Numbered from the stretch's first letter, positions 1 to 7,457 are shown. The stretch is DNA of 12,057 nt from an uncultured Lachnospiraceae bacterium (GCA_910586025.1 CAJUIO010000102.1:1-12057); one strand, 5' to 3'. Made by a program: numbers and translations. The notes: generated by a model from the letters alone, not told the origin.

Positions 1-26
1 GGGATGCGTGCTTTTTTACAGACAGC

Positions 27-55
27 TTTACAAAAAATGTCATATAGTATATGAT
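27..55 (+). promoter_or_regulatory. Sigma-A promoter of the PilZ gene
   Basis: A -35 box TTTACA (27-32) and a -10 box TATGAT (50-55) are separated by 17 nt; each matches the consensus at 5 of 6 positions. Transcription would start near 62, giving a leader of about 36 nt with the AGGAGGG ribosome binding site at 84-90. The T-run at 12-17 may be the tail of a terminator of a gene outside the window; its stem cannot be seen in full. Confidence 0.65.
40..54. promoter_or_regulatory. Perfect palindrome over the pilZ -10 region (candidate operator)
   Basis: TCATATA-G-TATATGA is a perfect inverted repeat with 7-bp arms around a central G. It covers the 3' part of the promoter spacer and most of the -10 box, a position where a bound dimeric repressor would block RNA polymerase. 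AT-rich palindromes can arise by chance near promoters and I do not recognise it as the site of a named regulator. Confidence 0.4.
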
Positions 56-97
56 TGATGATAGAAGGATTAGGAATGAATACAGGAGGGTGTTATC

Positions 98-442
98 ATG
101 GCTGAAAGAAGAAAAAATAACCGCAGGGAGCTGGTCTCCACTCTGGCGGTAAAGCGCATCGGCGGAGTGGATGTAAACGAAAATCTCGAGATTGATATCA
201 CGGATCTTTCCAAGACAGGCATCGGATTTACCTGTAAGAGCGCTCTGGAAATCGGCGCCGTCTACGAAGGAAATCTGAGGATCTGGACCCAGGAGATTCT
301 CCATGCCTTCGTGGAAATCGTCCGTATTGAGAAAAAGGGTGATGATTTCTTCTATGGCGGTATTTTTATCGGGATGCCCGAGATGGATGCGGCGAGAATA
401 GAAGTATACGACACGGTAAAAACTATGGAGGAAATGAAATAA
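98..442 (+). CDS. PilZ-domain protein (probable cyclic-di-GMP receptor)
   Basis: This 114-residue cytoplasmic protein is essentially a single PilZ domain. The two signature c-di-GMP-binding motifs are present: RxxxR near the N-terminus (R5-KNN-R9 in RRKNNRRE) and D/NxSxxG as D36-L-S-K-T-G41. The rest has the alternating strand pattern of the PilZ beta-barrel. Proteins of this family change conformation when they bind c-di-GMP and alter motility, exopolysaccharide or adhesion functions through a partner; this one has no output domain, so a partner is expected but not identifiable. The start is supported by AGGAGGG at 84-90, 7 nt upstream of the ATG. It has its own promoter and is followed by a terminator, so it appears largely monocistronic, although the next gene begins only 55 nt later on the same strand. 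Confidence 0.85.
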   Translation: MAERRKNNRRELVSTLAVKRIGGVDVNENLEIDITDLSKTGIGFTCKSALEIGAVYEGNLRIWTQEILHAFVEIVRIEKKGDDFFYGGIFIGMPEMDAARIEVYDTVKTMEEMK

Positions 443-451
443 AGCGGAATG

Positions 452-483
452 AAAATGCCATAAGCCAGCCTTATGGTATTTTT
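452..483 (+). terminator. Rho-independent terminator after the PilZ gene
   Basis: ATGCCATAAG (455-464) pairs with CTTATGGTAT (70 nt-scale partner at 470-479) through 10 bp including one G-U pair, with a CCAGC loop. Flanking A's (452-454) and T's (480-482) extend the stem, and a TTTTT run ends at 483. It lies only 15 nt upstream of the next start codon, so incomplete termination here could set expression of the VanZ-fkp pair. Confidence 0.8.
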
Positions 484-497
484 CGTAAAAGGGAGAT

Positions 498-1019
498 ATG
501 GAAAAGAGAAAGAAGAAGATACTCACGGCAATTCTGTCCTTGCTGCTGATTGCGGTGTACCTTGTGATTTTCCGGCTTTCGGCGGATGACGGGGAGAATT
601 CCTCCCGTATCAGCATGAAGGTTTCAAAAACGGCGGTGTCACTCTATTACAGGCTTCGGGGAGGCAGGATGGATGACGCGGCCTTTGTCACCGGTGCGGC
701 GGCCTGCGTGGAGGGAGCCGTCAGAAAGCTTGCCCATTTTACGGAATACATGGCGGTGGGGTTTCTGGCGGGTGGTATCTGGTGTCTGTGGGTGGCAGAC
801 GGACAAAAACGCACTGCGGGAGTACTGATTCAGCTGCTTGTGTCTGCCGGGCTGGACGAGCTGCACCAGTATTTTGTGCCGGGAAGACATGCCTCCCTGC
901 GGGATGTGATGATCGACGTGCTTGGAGGCTGCGCGGGCTTTGCCATAGTATTATGTTTGAAAGGATTGACAAAGGTATGGAACCATATTCGAAGACGAGA
1001 ATCAGAAACCTGTTTTTGA
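498..1019 (+). CDS. VanZ-like family membrane protein
   Basis: This 173-residue protein has a Lys/Arg-rich N-terminus (MEKRKKK), a first membrane segment at about 8-25, and further hydrophobic segments at about 84-99, 107-118 and 139-155. It carries the two conserved patterns of the VanZ-like family: RKLAHFTEYMAVGFL (76-90) and DELHQYFVPGR (120-130) followed by RDVMIDVLGG. VanZ of the vancomycin cluster gives low-level teicoplanin resistance by an unknown mechanism; most chromosomal homologues like this one have no assigned function and should not be read as resistance genes. The ribosome binding site AAAGGGAG (488-495) is close to the ATG, but no better start exists nearby. Its end overlaps the start of the fucokinase gene by 43 nt, which suggests translational coupling. 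No convincing separate promoter is visible after the pilZ terminator. Confidence 0.8.
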   Translation: MEKRKKKILTAILSLLLIAVYLVIFRLSADDGENSSRISMKVSKTAVSLYYRLRGGRMDDAAFVTGAAACVEGAVRKLAHFTEYMAVGFLAGGIWCLWVADGQKRTAGVLIQLLVSAGLDELHQYFVPGRHASLRDVMIDVLGGCAGFAIVLCLKGLTKVWNHIRRRESETCF

Positions 1020-3982
1020 GACAGAGCTACATGGAGGCCATGAAGGATTATGAGACGGCGGTTGCGCAGAAGGCGGGCTGGGATTACGTGATACTTACGG
1101 CCTCCAATGAAGCCCAGGCCTTAAGCTACCGTCTTGAGATCGAATACCGCCTGCAGCGGGGGATGCTGCCCCTGGGCTGTGAGTATGCGGTGCTTCCGGA
1201 TCCGGAAGGAAAGAGAGTGGGCTCGGGAGGCGCGACCTTTCACGTGCTGAGATATCTTGTGGATGCCAACAAAGGAGAAACCCGCGGATGCTTTGAGGGA
1301 AAAAAGATCCTGGTGATCCATTCCGGAGGCGACAGCAAGAGAGTGCCCCAGTACAGTGTGTGCGGAAAGCTCTTTTCACCGGTTCCCCGGGAGCTTCCCA
1401 GCGGAGAGCCCTCCACTCTTTTCGACGAATTCATGATCGTCATGTCTGCCGTGGCAGGGAGGATACGGGAGGGCATGCTGGTTCTTTCCGGGGATGTCCT
1501 TCTGCTTTTTAATCCTCTGCAGCTGGATTTCCAGTTCCGGGGAGCGGCGGCAATTTCCATCAAGGAGCACGTGAGCACCGGAAAGGAGCACGGGGTGTTC
1601 CTTCGGGGAGAGGACGGCATGGTGGAGCGGTTTTTACATAAACAGTCCGAGGAGCAGCTCTATGCGCTTTCGGCGGTCAACGAACAGGGAAATGTGGATC
1701 TTGACACGGGAGCCGTCCTTTTTGACTGCGGTCTGCTGAATGCGCTTCTTTCCCTGATCAGCAGCGGCGGCAGGCTGGATGAGGACAGGTACGGACGTTT
1801 TGTCAATGAGAAGGCGAGAATCAGCTTTTACGGAGACTTTCTCTATCCCCTTGCAAGGAAAGCGTCTCTGGAGGAATTCTACAGGCAGCCTCCGGAGGGG
1901 GAGTTCTGCGGTGAGCTTGCCGAATGCCGGAGGGAAATCTGGGAAGCGCTCCATGGCTTTTCCATGAAGGTGGTCTGTCTGTCCCCGGCTGAATTTATTC
2001 ATTTCGGAACGACAAAGGAGCTCAGGGAGCTGGTCACGGACAGGATTTCCGATTATGAGTTTCTTAACTGGCACAGCTGTATCTGTTCCAACGTATCCCA
2101 GAGCCGCTTTGCGGTTCACAACAGCTTTGTGTGCAGGGAGGATAGTCTGGAGGACGGATGCTATCTGGAGGACAGCTGCGTGGGGCCTGGTGTAAAGGTG
2201 GAGAGAGGGGCCGTTCTGTCCAAGATTGATATCGACGGGATCACCATACCGGAGAACACGGTGGTAAACGGAATCAAGCAGGCGGACGGCAGCTTTGCGG
2301 CCAGAGTATACGGCGTGGAGGACAATCCCAAGGGGACCTATGAAGAGAATACGGCTTTTCTTGGAAGCTGGCTTAGGGATGTGCTGGATTATTATCAGGT
2401 AAAAAGGGAGGCGGTCTGGGAGGGTTGGGACCACTCTCTCTGGCGGGCCTGTCTGTATCCGCTGTGCGATTCCATGCAGGAGGCGGTGGAGCAGTCTCTT
2501 ATTCTGGTACGGATGGCACGGGGCGAGGCGTCCGGGGACGAGGTTTTGCGCTGGCTTTCCCTGAAAAGGACAAGTCTGTTTGACAGCTTTAACCAGGCGG
2601 ATGTGGAGGCGGTGCTTCCCTTTCGGGTAAAGCTCCGGGAACGAATCCTGGTGGACCGCTTTGTGCGGAAGCTGAAGGCGGGAGAGTACTATCAGGATGC
2701 CCTGAAAATCTTTCCGGGCGGACCTACCCGAAAAGAGATAAAGAATCTCATCAGGATTGCGGAAAAGAGTGAGTACGGCACGGCCATGCGGATTTACTAT
2801 GCGCTTGGAATGGAGGATAAATGCTTTGAGACCATCAGGGAGCAGGTGTTCGAGAGCTCCTCTGAGATGCGCATGGACAAGGATCTGAGGATTGCAAAGG
2901 AAGAGGTTTCGGTGGCCCTTCCCCTGCGCGTGAACTGGGGAGGCGGCTGGACGGATACGCCGCCCTACTGTAATGAGCAGGGAGGAGTCGTGTTAAACGC
3001 CGCCCTGAAGCTGAACGGGATTTTGCCGGTTCAGGTTTCTGTGCGGAGGCTCTTGGAGCCGGAGATCCAGTTTGAGAGCGAGGATCTCGGAGTGTCGGCC
3101 TGCATACATGAGATAGGTGAAATCAGAGACTGTATGAATCCTTACGATCATTTTGCCCTGCACAAGGCATCCCTCCTTGCCTGCGGTCTTGTGCCCTATG
3201 AGAGGGAAGGCGAAGAGAGAACCTTGAGGGAACGGCTTTCGGAGCTTGGAGGCGGGATATACCTCTCCACCAAGGTGGTCGGAGTTCCCAAGGGCTCGGG
3301 GCTTGGAACCAGCAGTATCCTTGCGGGAGCCTGTGTGAAGGCGCTGCTTGATTTTACCGGAATCGAGGTGACGGAAAACGCACTGTTTGACATTGTGCTG
3401 CGGATGGAACAGATCATGAGCACCGGGGGCGGCTGGCAGGATCAGGTGGGCGGGATGACAAACGGGGTCAAGCTGATCACCAGCAAGCCCGGAATCCGTC
3501 AGATCCTTCATCTGGATTATCTCACCATACCTGAGCGGGCAAGACAGGAGCTGCAGGAGCGCTTTGCCGTCGTGTACACGGGACAGAGGAGGCTGGCCAG
3601 GAATCTTCTCCGGGATGTGGTGGGGAATTATATCGGGGGAAGACGCGCTTCCGTGGAAGCGCTGCTTGCCATGAAGGAGACGGCCCTGCTTATGAAAGGG
3701 GCTCTGGAGAGAGGGGATATTGATGAGCTGGCACAGCTCTTTAACCGGCACTGGGAGCTGTCCCTGCAGCTGGACGAGGGAGCCTCCAATCTCTGCATTG
3801 ACCAGATCTTCATGGTAATGGAGGATCTGATCGACGGAAAATTCATTGCCGGTGCCGGCGGCGGAGGCTTTCTGCAGATCATCATGAAAAAGGGAGTGAC
3901 AGGAGAGCAGATCAACCGGCGGCTTAGTGAGGTGTTCCAGGGAACCGGTGCCGCCGTATGGGACTGCGAGCTGATTTTTTAG
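977..3982 (+). CDS. fkp: Bifunctional fucokinase / L-fucose-1-phosphate guanylyltransferase (Fkp type)
   Basis: A protein of 1001 residues with the known Fkp order. The N-terminal half is the sugar-1-phosphate guanylyltransferase: DPEGKRVGSGG at about 75-85 (nucleotide-binding Gly-rich loop), HSGGDSKR at 115-122 and SGDV at 171-174, then a left-handed beta-helix-like stretch near 390-435. The C-terminal third is a GHMP kinase: LRVNWGGGWTDTPP at 650-663 (substrate site), the ATP loop PKGSGLGTSS at 771-780, GGGWQDQVGG from 817, and AGAGGGGF at 958-965. Together they would phosphorylate L-fucose at C1 and transfer GMP to give GDP-fucose for glycan synthesis. Bacteroides Fkp is about 950 residues, so the length fits. 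I chose ATG 977 because GAAAGGA lies 11 nt upstream; ATG 953 has no ribosome binding site. No fucosyltransferase or capsule gene is in the window, and the exact sugar (fucose or a related heptose/sugar) is inferred from family resemblance. Confidence 0.82.
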   Translation: MEPYSKTRIRNLFLRQSYMEAMKDYETAVAQKAGWDYVILTASNEAQALSYRLEIEYRLQRGMLPLGCEYAVLPDPEGKRVGSGGATFHVLRYLVDANKGETRGCFEGKKILVIHSGGDSKRVPQYSVCGKLFSPVPRELPSGEPSTLFDEFMIVMSAVAGRIREGMLVLSGDVLLLFNPLQLDFQFRGAAAISIKEHVSTGKEHGVFLRGEDGMVERFLHKQSEEQLYALSAVNEQGNVDLDTGAVLFDCGLLNALLSLISSGGRLDEDRYGRFVNEKARISFYGDFLYPLARKASLEEFYRQPPEGEFCGELAECRREIWEALHGFSMKVVCLSPAEFIHFGTTKELRELVTDRISDYEFLNWHSCICSNVSQSRFAVHNSFVCREDSLEDGCYLEDSCVGPGVKVERGAVLSKIDIDGITIPENTVVNGIKQADGSFAARVYGVEDNPKGTYEENTAFLGSWLRDVLDYYQVKREAVWEGWDHSLWRACLYPLCDSMQEAVEQSLILVRMARGEASGDEVLRWLSLKRTSLFDSFNQADVEAVLPFRVKLRERILVDRFVRKLKAGEYYQDALKIFPGGPTRKEIKNLIRIAEKSEYGTAMRIYYALGMEDKCFETIREQVFESSSEMRMDKDLRIAKEEVSVALPLRVNWGGGWTDTPPYCNEQGGVVLNAALKLNGILPVQVSVRRLLEPEIQFESEDLGVSACIHEIGEIRDCMNPYDHFALHKASLLACGLVPYEREGEERTLRERLSELGGGIYLSTKVVGVPKGSGLGTSSILAGACVKALLDFTGIEVTENALFDIVLRMEQIMSTGGGWQDQVGGMTNGVKLITSKPGIRQILHLDYLTIPERARQELQERFAVVYTGQRRLARNLLRDVVGNYIGGRRASVEALLAMKETALLMKGALERGDIDELAQLFNRHWELSLQLDEGASNLCIDQIFMVMEDLIDGKFIAGAGGGGFLQIIMKKGVTGEQINRRLSEVFQGTGAAVWDCELIF

Positions 3983-5089
3983 TCATTTCTTTTCGTGGAC
4001 GACATAGCCCTTGGGGGTCAGGATTCTTCTGGCCTCCTCAATGCTTTCGGGCGAATAGAATTCAATGCCGAGCACCCCGTCCGTCTGCTCTCTGTTGTGG
4101 AGGATGCCGATATTCTTGATACTGATATTGTTGAGAGCGAGGATAGTGGCAATGGAGGCAAGGGCCCCGGGCTCGTCCGCAATCTCTATACTGACGGCGT
4201 AGGATTTTTTGATGGGCCCGCTGGACGCATTGATGAAGGAATCACGGTAAATTCTTGCTCTATCAAAAAAGTCATAGATCCGGGAGGAGGCGCTTTCACG
4301 GATTTCCTTTTGAATGGACTGCAGGGATTCGATGTAGGCGGTAAGGAGAGCGTCGATATTTTCCCCGTTGGTCAGACAGATCTGCTGCCACATGGCGGGG
4401 GAGGAGGAAGCGATACGGGTGATATCCTTAAAGCCGCCTGCCGCGATCATTTTCATGATTCCCTCCCCGGAATCGGAATCACGGATCAGATTTACCAGGC
4501 TGGAGGCAATCACGTGGGGCAGGTGGCTTACCGCGGCCGTCACGTAATCATGCTCCCTGAAGGAGAGGATAAGGGGAATGGCGCCGAGAGAGGATACAAG
4601 CTCCCGGTATGCGTCCACCTTTTCTCTTGGAACCTCCCGGGTGGGAGTGAGGATATAATAGGCGTTTTCCAGAAGCAGCGCCCGGGAATTCACATAGCCG
4701 GTGCGCTCGCTTCCCGCCATGGGGTGGCCGCCAATAAACTGGCCGGAAAGCCCTTGCGCCTCGATCTGCTCATGGATGGAGGTCTTGACGCTTCCCGCGT
4801 CGGTGAGAATACACTCCGGACGAAGAAAGGCCTTAAGGGAGGGGAGGTTTTCGCTGTTGCAGGAGACCGGAGCGCACAGAAAAATATAATCGCAGGCTCC
4901 GAATTCCTCTCCGATTTCCGTGAGAGCGCAGTTTAGGACTCCCTCGTCAAGAGCAAGATCGAGGGAGTCTTTTTGTGTATCATATCCTATAAGGGTACAG
5001 TCGGGGTAACGCTGACGCAGAGCCTTTGCGATGGAGCCTCCTATGAGGCCGAGCCCGATGAAACCGCAGGTGAGTTGTTTGTTTTCCAT
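3983..5089 (-). CDS. tyrA: Prephenate dehydrogenase with C-terminal ACT domain
   Basis: TyrA of 368 residues. It oxidatively decarboxylates prephenate to 4-hydroxyphenylpyruvate, the step committing chorismate-derived carbon to tyrosine. The N-terminal NAD(P)-binding fold shows G12-L-G-L-I-G17. Family motifs follow: TDAGSVK (96-102), GGHPMAGSE (120-128) with the catalytic-type His122, HLPH (189-192), and FKDITRIASSSPAMW (220-234) with the substrate-binding-type Arg225. Residues about 297-368 form an ACT domain (YAVSIEIADEPGALASIA), which normally gives tyrosine feedback control. There is no chorismate mutase domain. The frame runs on upstream to 5359, but ATG 5089 is the start because AGAAAGGA lies about 10 nt before it and homology begins there. 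It is divergent from the EF-G-like gene and convergent with fkp, whose stop codon it directly abuts. Confidence 0.92.
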   Translation of the reverse strand: MENKQLTCGFIGLGLIGGSIAKALRQRYPDCTLIGYDTQKDSLDLALDEGVLNCALTEIGEEFGACDYIFLCAPVSCNSENLPSLKAFLRPECILTDAGSVKTSIHEQIEAQGLSGQFIGGHPMAGSERTGYVNSRALLLENAYYILTPTREVPREKVDAYRELVSSLGAIPLILSFREHDYVTAAVSHLPHVIASSLVNLIRDSDSGEGIMKMIAAGGFKDITRIASSSPAMWQQICLTNGENIDALLTAYIESLQSIQKEIRESASSRIYDFFDRARIYRDSFINASSGPIKKSYAVSIEIADEPGALASIATILALNNISIKNIGILHNREQTDGVLGIEFYSPESIEEARRILTPKGYVVHEKK

Positions 5090-5143
5090 AGTGTGAGATC
5101 CTTTCTGAAGGTACGGCTTACGGCCGTTTGGTGTCCTGAAAGA

Positions 5144-5172
5144 AATATAGCACTTTAGTGCATGAAAGTCAA
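5144..5172 (-). promoter_or_regulatory. Sigma-A promoter of tyrA
   Basis: Reading the minus strand, TTGACT (5172-5167) and TATATT (5149-5144) are separated by exactly 17 nt; each matches the consensus at 5 of 6 positions. Transcription would start near 5137, leaving a leader of about 48 nt, too short for a T-box or other amino-acid riboswitch. Confidence 0.7.
5150..5161. promoter_or_regulatory. Inverted repeat in the tyrA promoter spacer (candidate operator)
   Basis: GCACT-TT-AGTGC is a perfect 5-bp inverted repeat lying inside the spacer, directly next to the tyrA -10 box. A protein bound here would compete with RNA polymerase. The repeat is short and I know of no named regulator with this site, so it is only a candidate. 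Confidence 0.3.
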
Positions 5173-5217
5173 TGGAGTTGAAATTCGGAAATTTAATCAA
5201 AATTGTGTATAAAATGC

Positions 5218-5256
5218 TTGAATCTGCTTGTAATGGACTCGATAATTTAGTAAAAT
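5218..5256 (+). promoter_or_regulatory. Promoter region of the EF-G-like gene (two overlapping candidates)
   Basis: Two sigma-A-like pairs overlap: TTGAAT (5218-5223) with GATAAT (5241-5246), and TTGTAA (5228-5233) with TAAAAT (5251-5256); both have 17-nt spacers. Either gives a leader of about 80-90 nt. A third pair, TTGGCA (5302-5307) with TATAAA (5324-5329), would start transcription at or beyond the ribosome binding site and is less likely. The leader holds only a small hairpin (GGCA-AAA-TGCC at 5304-5314). Confidence 0.5.
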
Positions 5257-5343
5257 AGACGCATGGGGTTTTTGACAAAGAAACTGGCACGGATGGAAAT
5301 ATTGGCAAAATGCCCAAATAACATATAAACTGGAGGAAGCTAT

Positions 5344-7434
5344 ATGAATATTTACACAACTGACAAGATTAGAAACGTTGTTTTGCTCGGTCATGGCGGA
5401 TCGGGTAAGACCAGTCTGGCTGAGGCAATGGCATACTTATCCGGCATCACATCGCGCCTTGGAAAGGTGGAGGACGGAAATACGGTCAGTGACTACGGCA
5501 AGGAAGAGCAGAAGAGAAAGATCTCCATCAGTACTTCCGTGATTCCCGTGGAATGGTCAGGGTATAAGATCAATATCATTGATTCGCCCGGCTTCTTTGA
5601 TTTCGCAGGGGAAGTGGAAGAGGCGATCAGTGCGGCGGGTGCCGCTGTCATCGTGGTCAACGGCAAGTCCGGAGTGGAGGTCGGCACTCAGAGGGCGTGG
5701 GAGCTTTGCGAGAAGTATAAGCTGCCCAGGATGATCTATGTCAGCAACATGGATGTTGACAATGCGTCCTTCCGTCAGGTTGTGGAAGATATGACGAACA
5801 TGTTCGGAAAGAAAATGGCTCCATTCCATCTTCCCATCCGTGAAAATGAAAAATTCGTAGGCTATATCAACGTGGTTACCGAGACCGGAAACAGATGGCA
5901 GGGCAAGGAAGTGACCGAGTGTGAGATTCCGGAATACAACAAGGCCAATCTGCAGCTGTGCCGTGACACTCTGATGGAGGCGGTTGCGGAGACCAGCGAG
6001 GAGATGATGGAGCGTTATTTCGGCGGCGAGACCTTTTCCGAGGCGGAGATCAGGGCGGCAATGCGCACGAATGTCTGCGACGGAAGCATCGTGCCCATGA
6101 CCATGGGCTCTAACGTACTGTGCCAGGGTATGTACACGCTGCTTGACGATATCATCAAATATTTCCCCAGCCCTGAAAACAGGGAAGTGGCGGGCATTAA
6201 TATGAAGACCAATGAGATCTATCATGCGGACTATGATTTCTCAAAGGCAAAATCGGCTTATGTCTGGAAGACCATTGTGGATCCCTTTATCGGAAAGTAC
6301 TCCCTGATTAAGGTGAATTCGGGCGTGCTCAAGACAGATGACGTGATCTACAACGTGGACAAGGACGTGGAGGAGAAGATCGGCAAGCTGTACGTTATGC
6401 AGGGCGGCAGGGCGATCGAGGTAAAGGAGCTTCACGCAGGTGATCTGGGAGCTCTCGCAAAGCTCACAGGGGCCAGAACAGGCAACAGCTTATCCACCAA
6501 AGCGACCACAATCAAGTTTGGAAAATGGGAGATGCCCACTCCTTATACTTATATGAGATATAATCCCAAGAATAAGGGAGACGTTGACAAGATTTCTCAG
6601 GCTCTTCAGAAGATTTCTCATGAAGACATGACCATGAAGTATGTAAACGATTCCGAGAACAGGCAGATGCTCCTGTATGGAATGGGAGATCTCCATCTTG
6701 AGGTCATCGCAAGCAAGCTTCTGAACGAATATAAGGTTGAGGTTGAGCTCACAAGGCCAAAGGTGGCTTTCCGGGAGACGATCCGCAAAAAATCCGACGT
6801 GGAATACAAATATAAGAAGCAGTCCGGAGGACACGGACAGTACGGCCATGTAAAGATGCGCTTTGAGCCTTTGGGAACTCTGGACGAGACATATGTGTTC
6901 GACCAGGAAGTCGTGGGCGGCGCGGTTCCCAAGAATTACTATCCGGCAGTGGAGAAGGGAATTCAGGAATCCGTCCTCAAGGGACCTCTTGCGGCTTATC
7001 CGGTAGTCGGCGTCAAGGCGATCCTCTACGACGGTTCCTACCATGCGGTGGATTCCTCTGAGATGGCGTTCAAGACAGCGGCCATCCAGGCATTTAAGAA
7101 AGGCTTTATGGAAGCGGGACCGGTTCTTCTTGAGCCTATCGCGTCCGTAAAGGTAACGGTTCCCGACGCATATACGGGAGATATCATGGGCGACCTCAAC
7201 AAGAGGAGGGGCCGGGTGCTCGGCATGAATCCTGCGCCGGGCGGAAAGCAGATTATCGAAGCCGATGTTCCCATGATGGGAATGTTCGGATACTGTACGG
7301 ATCTCCGCTCCATGACGGGAGGAAGAGGCGAGTTCGAATACGCATTCGCTCGTTACGAGCAGGCTCCCTCCGATGTCCAGGAGAAGGAAGTTGCGGCAAG
7401 AGCGGCTAAGGTGGCCGAGGGTAGTGACGAATAA
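5344..7434 (+). CDS. Elongation factor G-like GTPase (EF-G paralogue)
   Basis: This 696-residue protein has the full EF-G domain order. The G domain opens with P-loop GHGGSGKT (16-23). The domain IV signature SGGHGQYGHV is at 494-503, the domain IV tip loop GSYHAVDSSE at 564-573 keeps the EF-G histidine (His567), and domain V has MFGYCTDLRSMTGGRGEF near the end. GTPase motifs differ from canonical EF-G: RGITI becomes RKISI (58-62), DTPGH becomes DSPGF (80-84, losing the catalytic histidine), and NKMD becomes SNMD (134-137). It is therefore an EF-G paralogue of the FusA2-like kind rather than the main fusA, which usually sits in the str operon. Domain IV resembles EF-G rather than tetracycline ribosomal-protection proteins. 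AGGAGG-type binding site TGGAGGAAG (5331-5339) supports the start. It is probably ribosome-associated in the cytoplasm, but its exact role is unknown. Confidence 0.88.
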   Translation: MNIYTTDKIRNVVLLGHGGSGKTSLAEAMAYLSGITSRLGKVEDGNTVSDYGKEEQKRKISISTSVIPVEWSGYKINIIDSPGFFDFAGEVEEAISAAGAAVIVVNGKSGVEVGTQRAWELCEKYKLPRMIYVSNMDVDNASFRQVVEDMTNMFGKKMAPFHLPIRENEKFVGYINVVTETGNRWQGKEVTECEIPEYNKANLQLCRDTLMEAVAETSEEMMERYFGGETFSEAEIRAAMRTNVCDGSIVPMTMGSNVLCQGMYTLLDDIIKYFPSPENREVAGINMKTNEIYHADYDFSKAKSAYVWKTIVDPFIGKYSLIKVNSGVLKTDDVIYNVDKDVEEKIGKLYVMQGGRAIEVKELHAGDLGALAKLTGARTGNSLSTKATTIKFGKWEMPTPYTYMRYNPKNKGDVDKISQALQKISHEDMTMKYVNDSENRQMLLYGMGDLHLEVIASKLLNEYKVEVELTRPKVAFRETIRKKSDVEYKYKKQSGGHGQYGHVKMRFEPLGTLDETYVFDQEVVGGAVPKNYYPAVEKGIQESVLKGPLAAYPVVGVKAILYDGSYHAVDSSEMAFKTAAIQAFKKGFMEAGPVLLEPIASVKVTVPDAYTGDIMGDLNKRRGRVLGMNPAPGGKQIIEADVPMMGMFGYCTDLRSMTGGRGEFEYAFARYEQAPSDVQEKEVAARAAKVAEGSDE

Positions 7435-7457
7435 CAGTTCTTTTTAGAGGAAGGTAA

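Noticed and set aside
782..976. N-terminal extension of the Fkp frame
   Set aside because: This part overlaps conserved VanZ-like coding sequence in another frame, has no ribosome binding site, and its translation (Arg/Cys-rich) does not resemble the family. ATG 977 is preferred.
498..1019. Reading the VanZ-like gene as a glycopeptide resistance determinant
   Set aside because: No vanH, vanA/B, vanX or two-component genes are nearby, and chromosomal VanZ-like proteins are widespread without resistance.
1634..2434. A 266-codon minus-strand open frame opposite fkp
   Set aside because: It is inside the guanylyltransferase half of fkp, has no binding site and no recognisable domain.
3995..4936. 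A 313-codon plus-strand open frame opposite tyrA
   Set aside because: It is antisense to a well-supported TyrA with intact motifs, shows no family resemblance, has no ribosome binding site, and its Gly/Asp-rich composition is what the tyrA complement would give.
5090..5359. N-terminal extension of the TyrA frame
   Set aside because: It would include the tyrA promoter and cross the EF-G-like start; homology begins at MENKQLT with a good ribosome binding site.
5344..7434. Reading the EF-G-like gene as a tetracycline resistance (ribosomal protection) gene
   Set aside because: The domain IV signature and tip loop (SGGHGQYGHV, GSYHAVDSSE) and domain V follow EF-G, not TetM/TetO.
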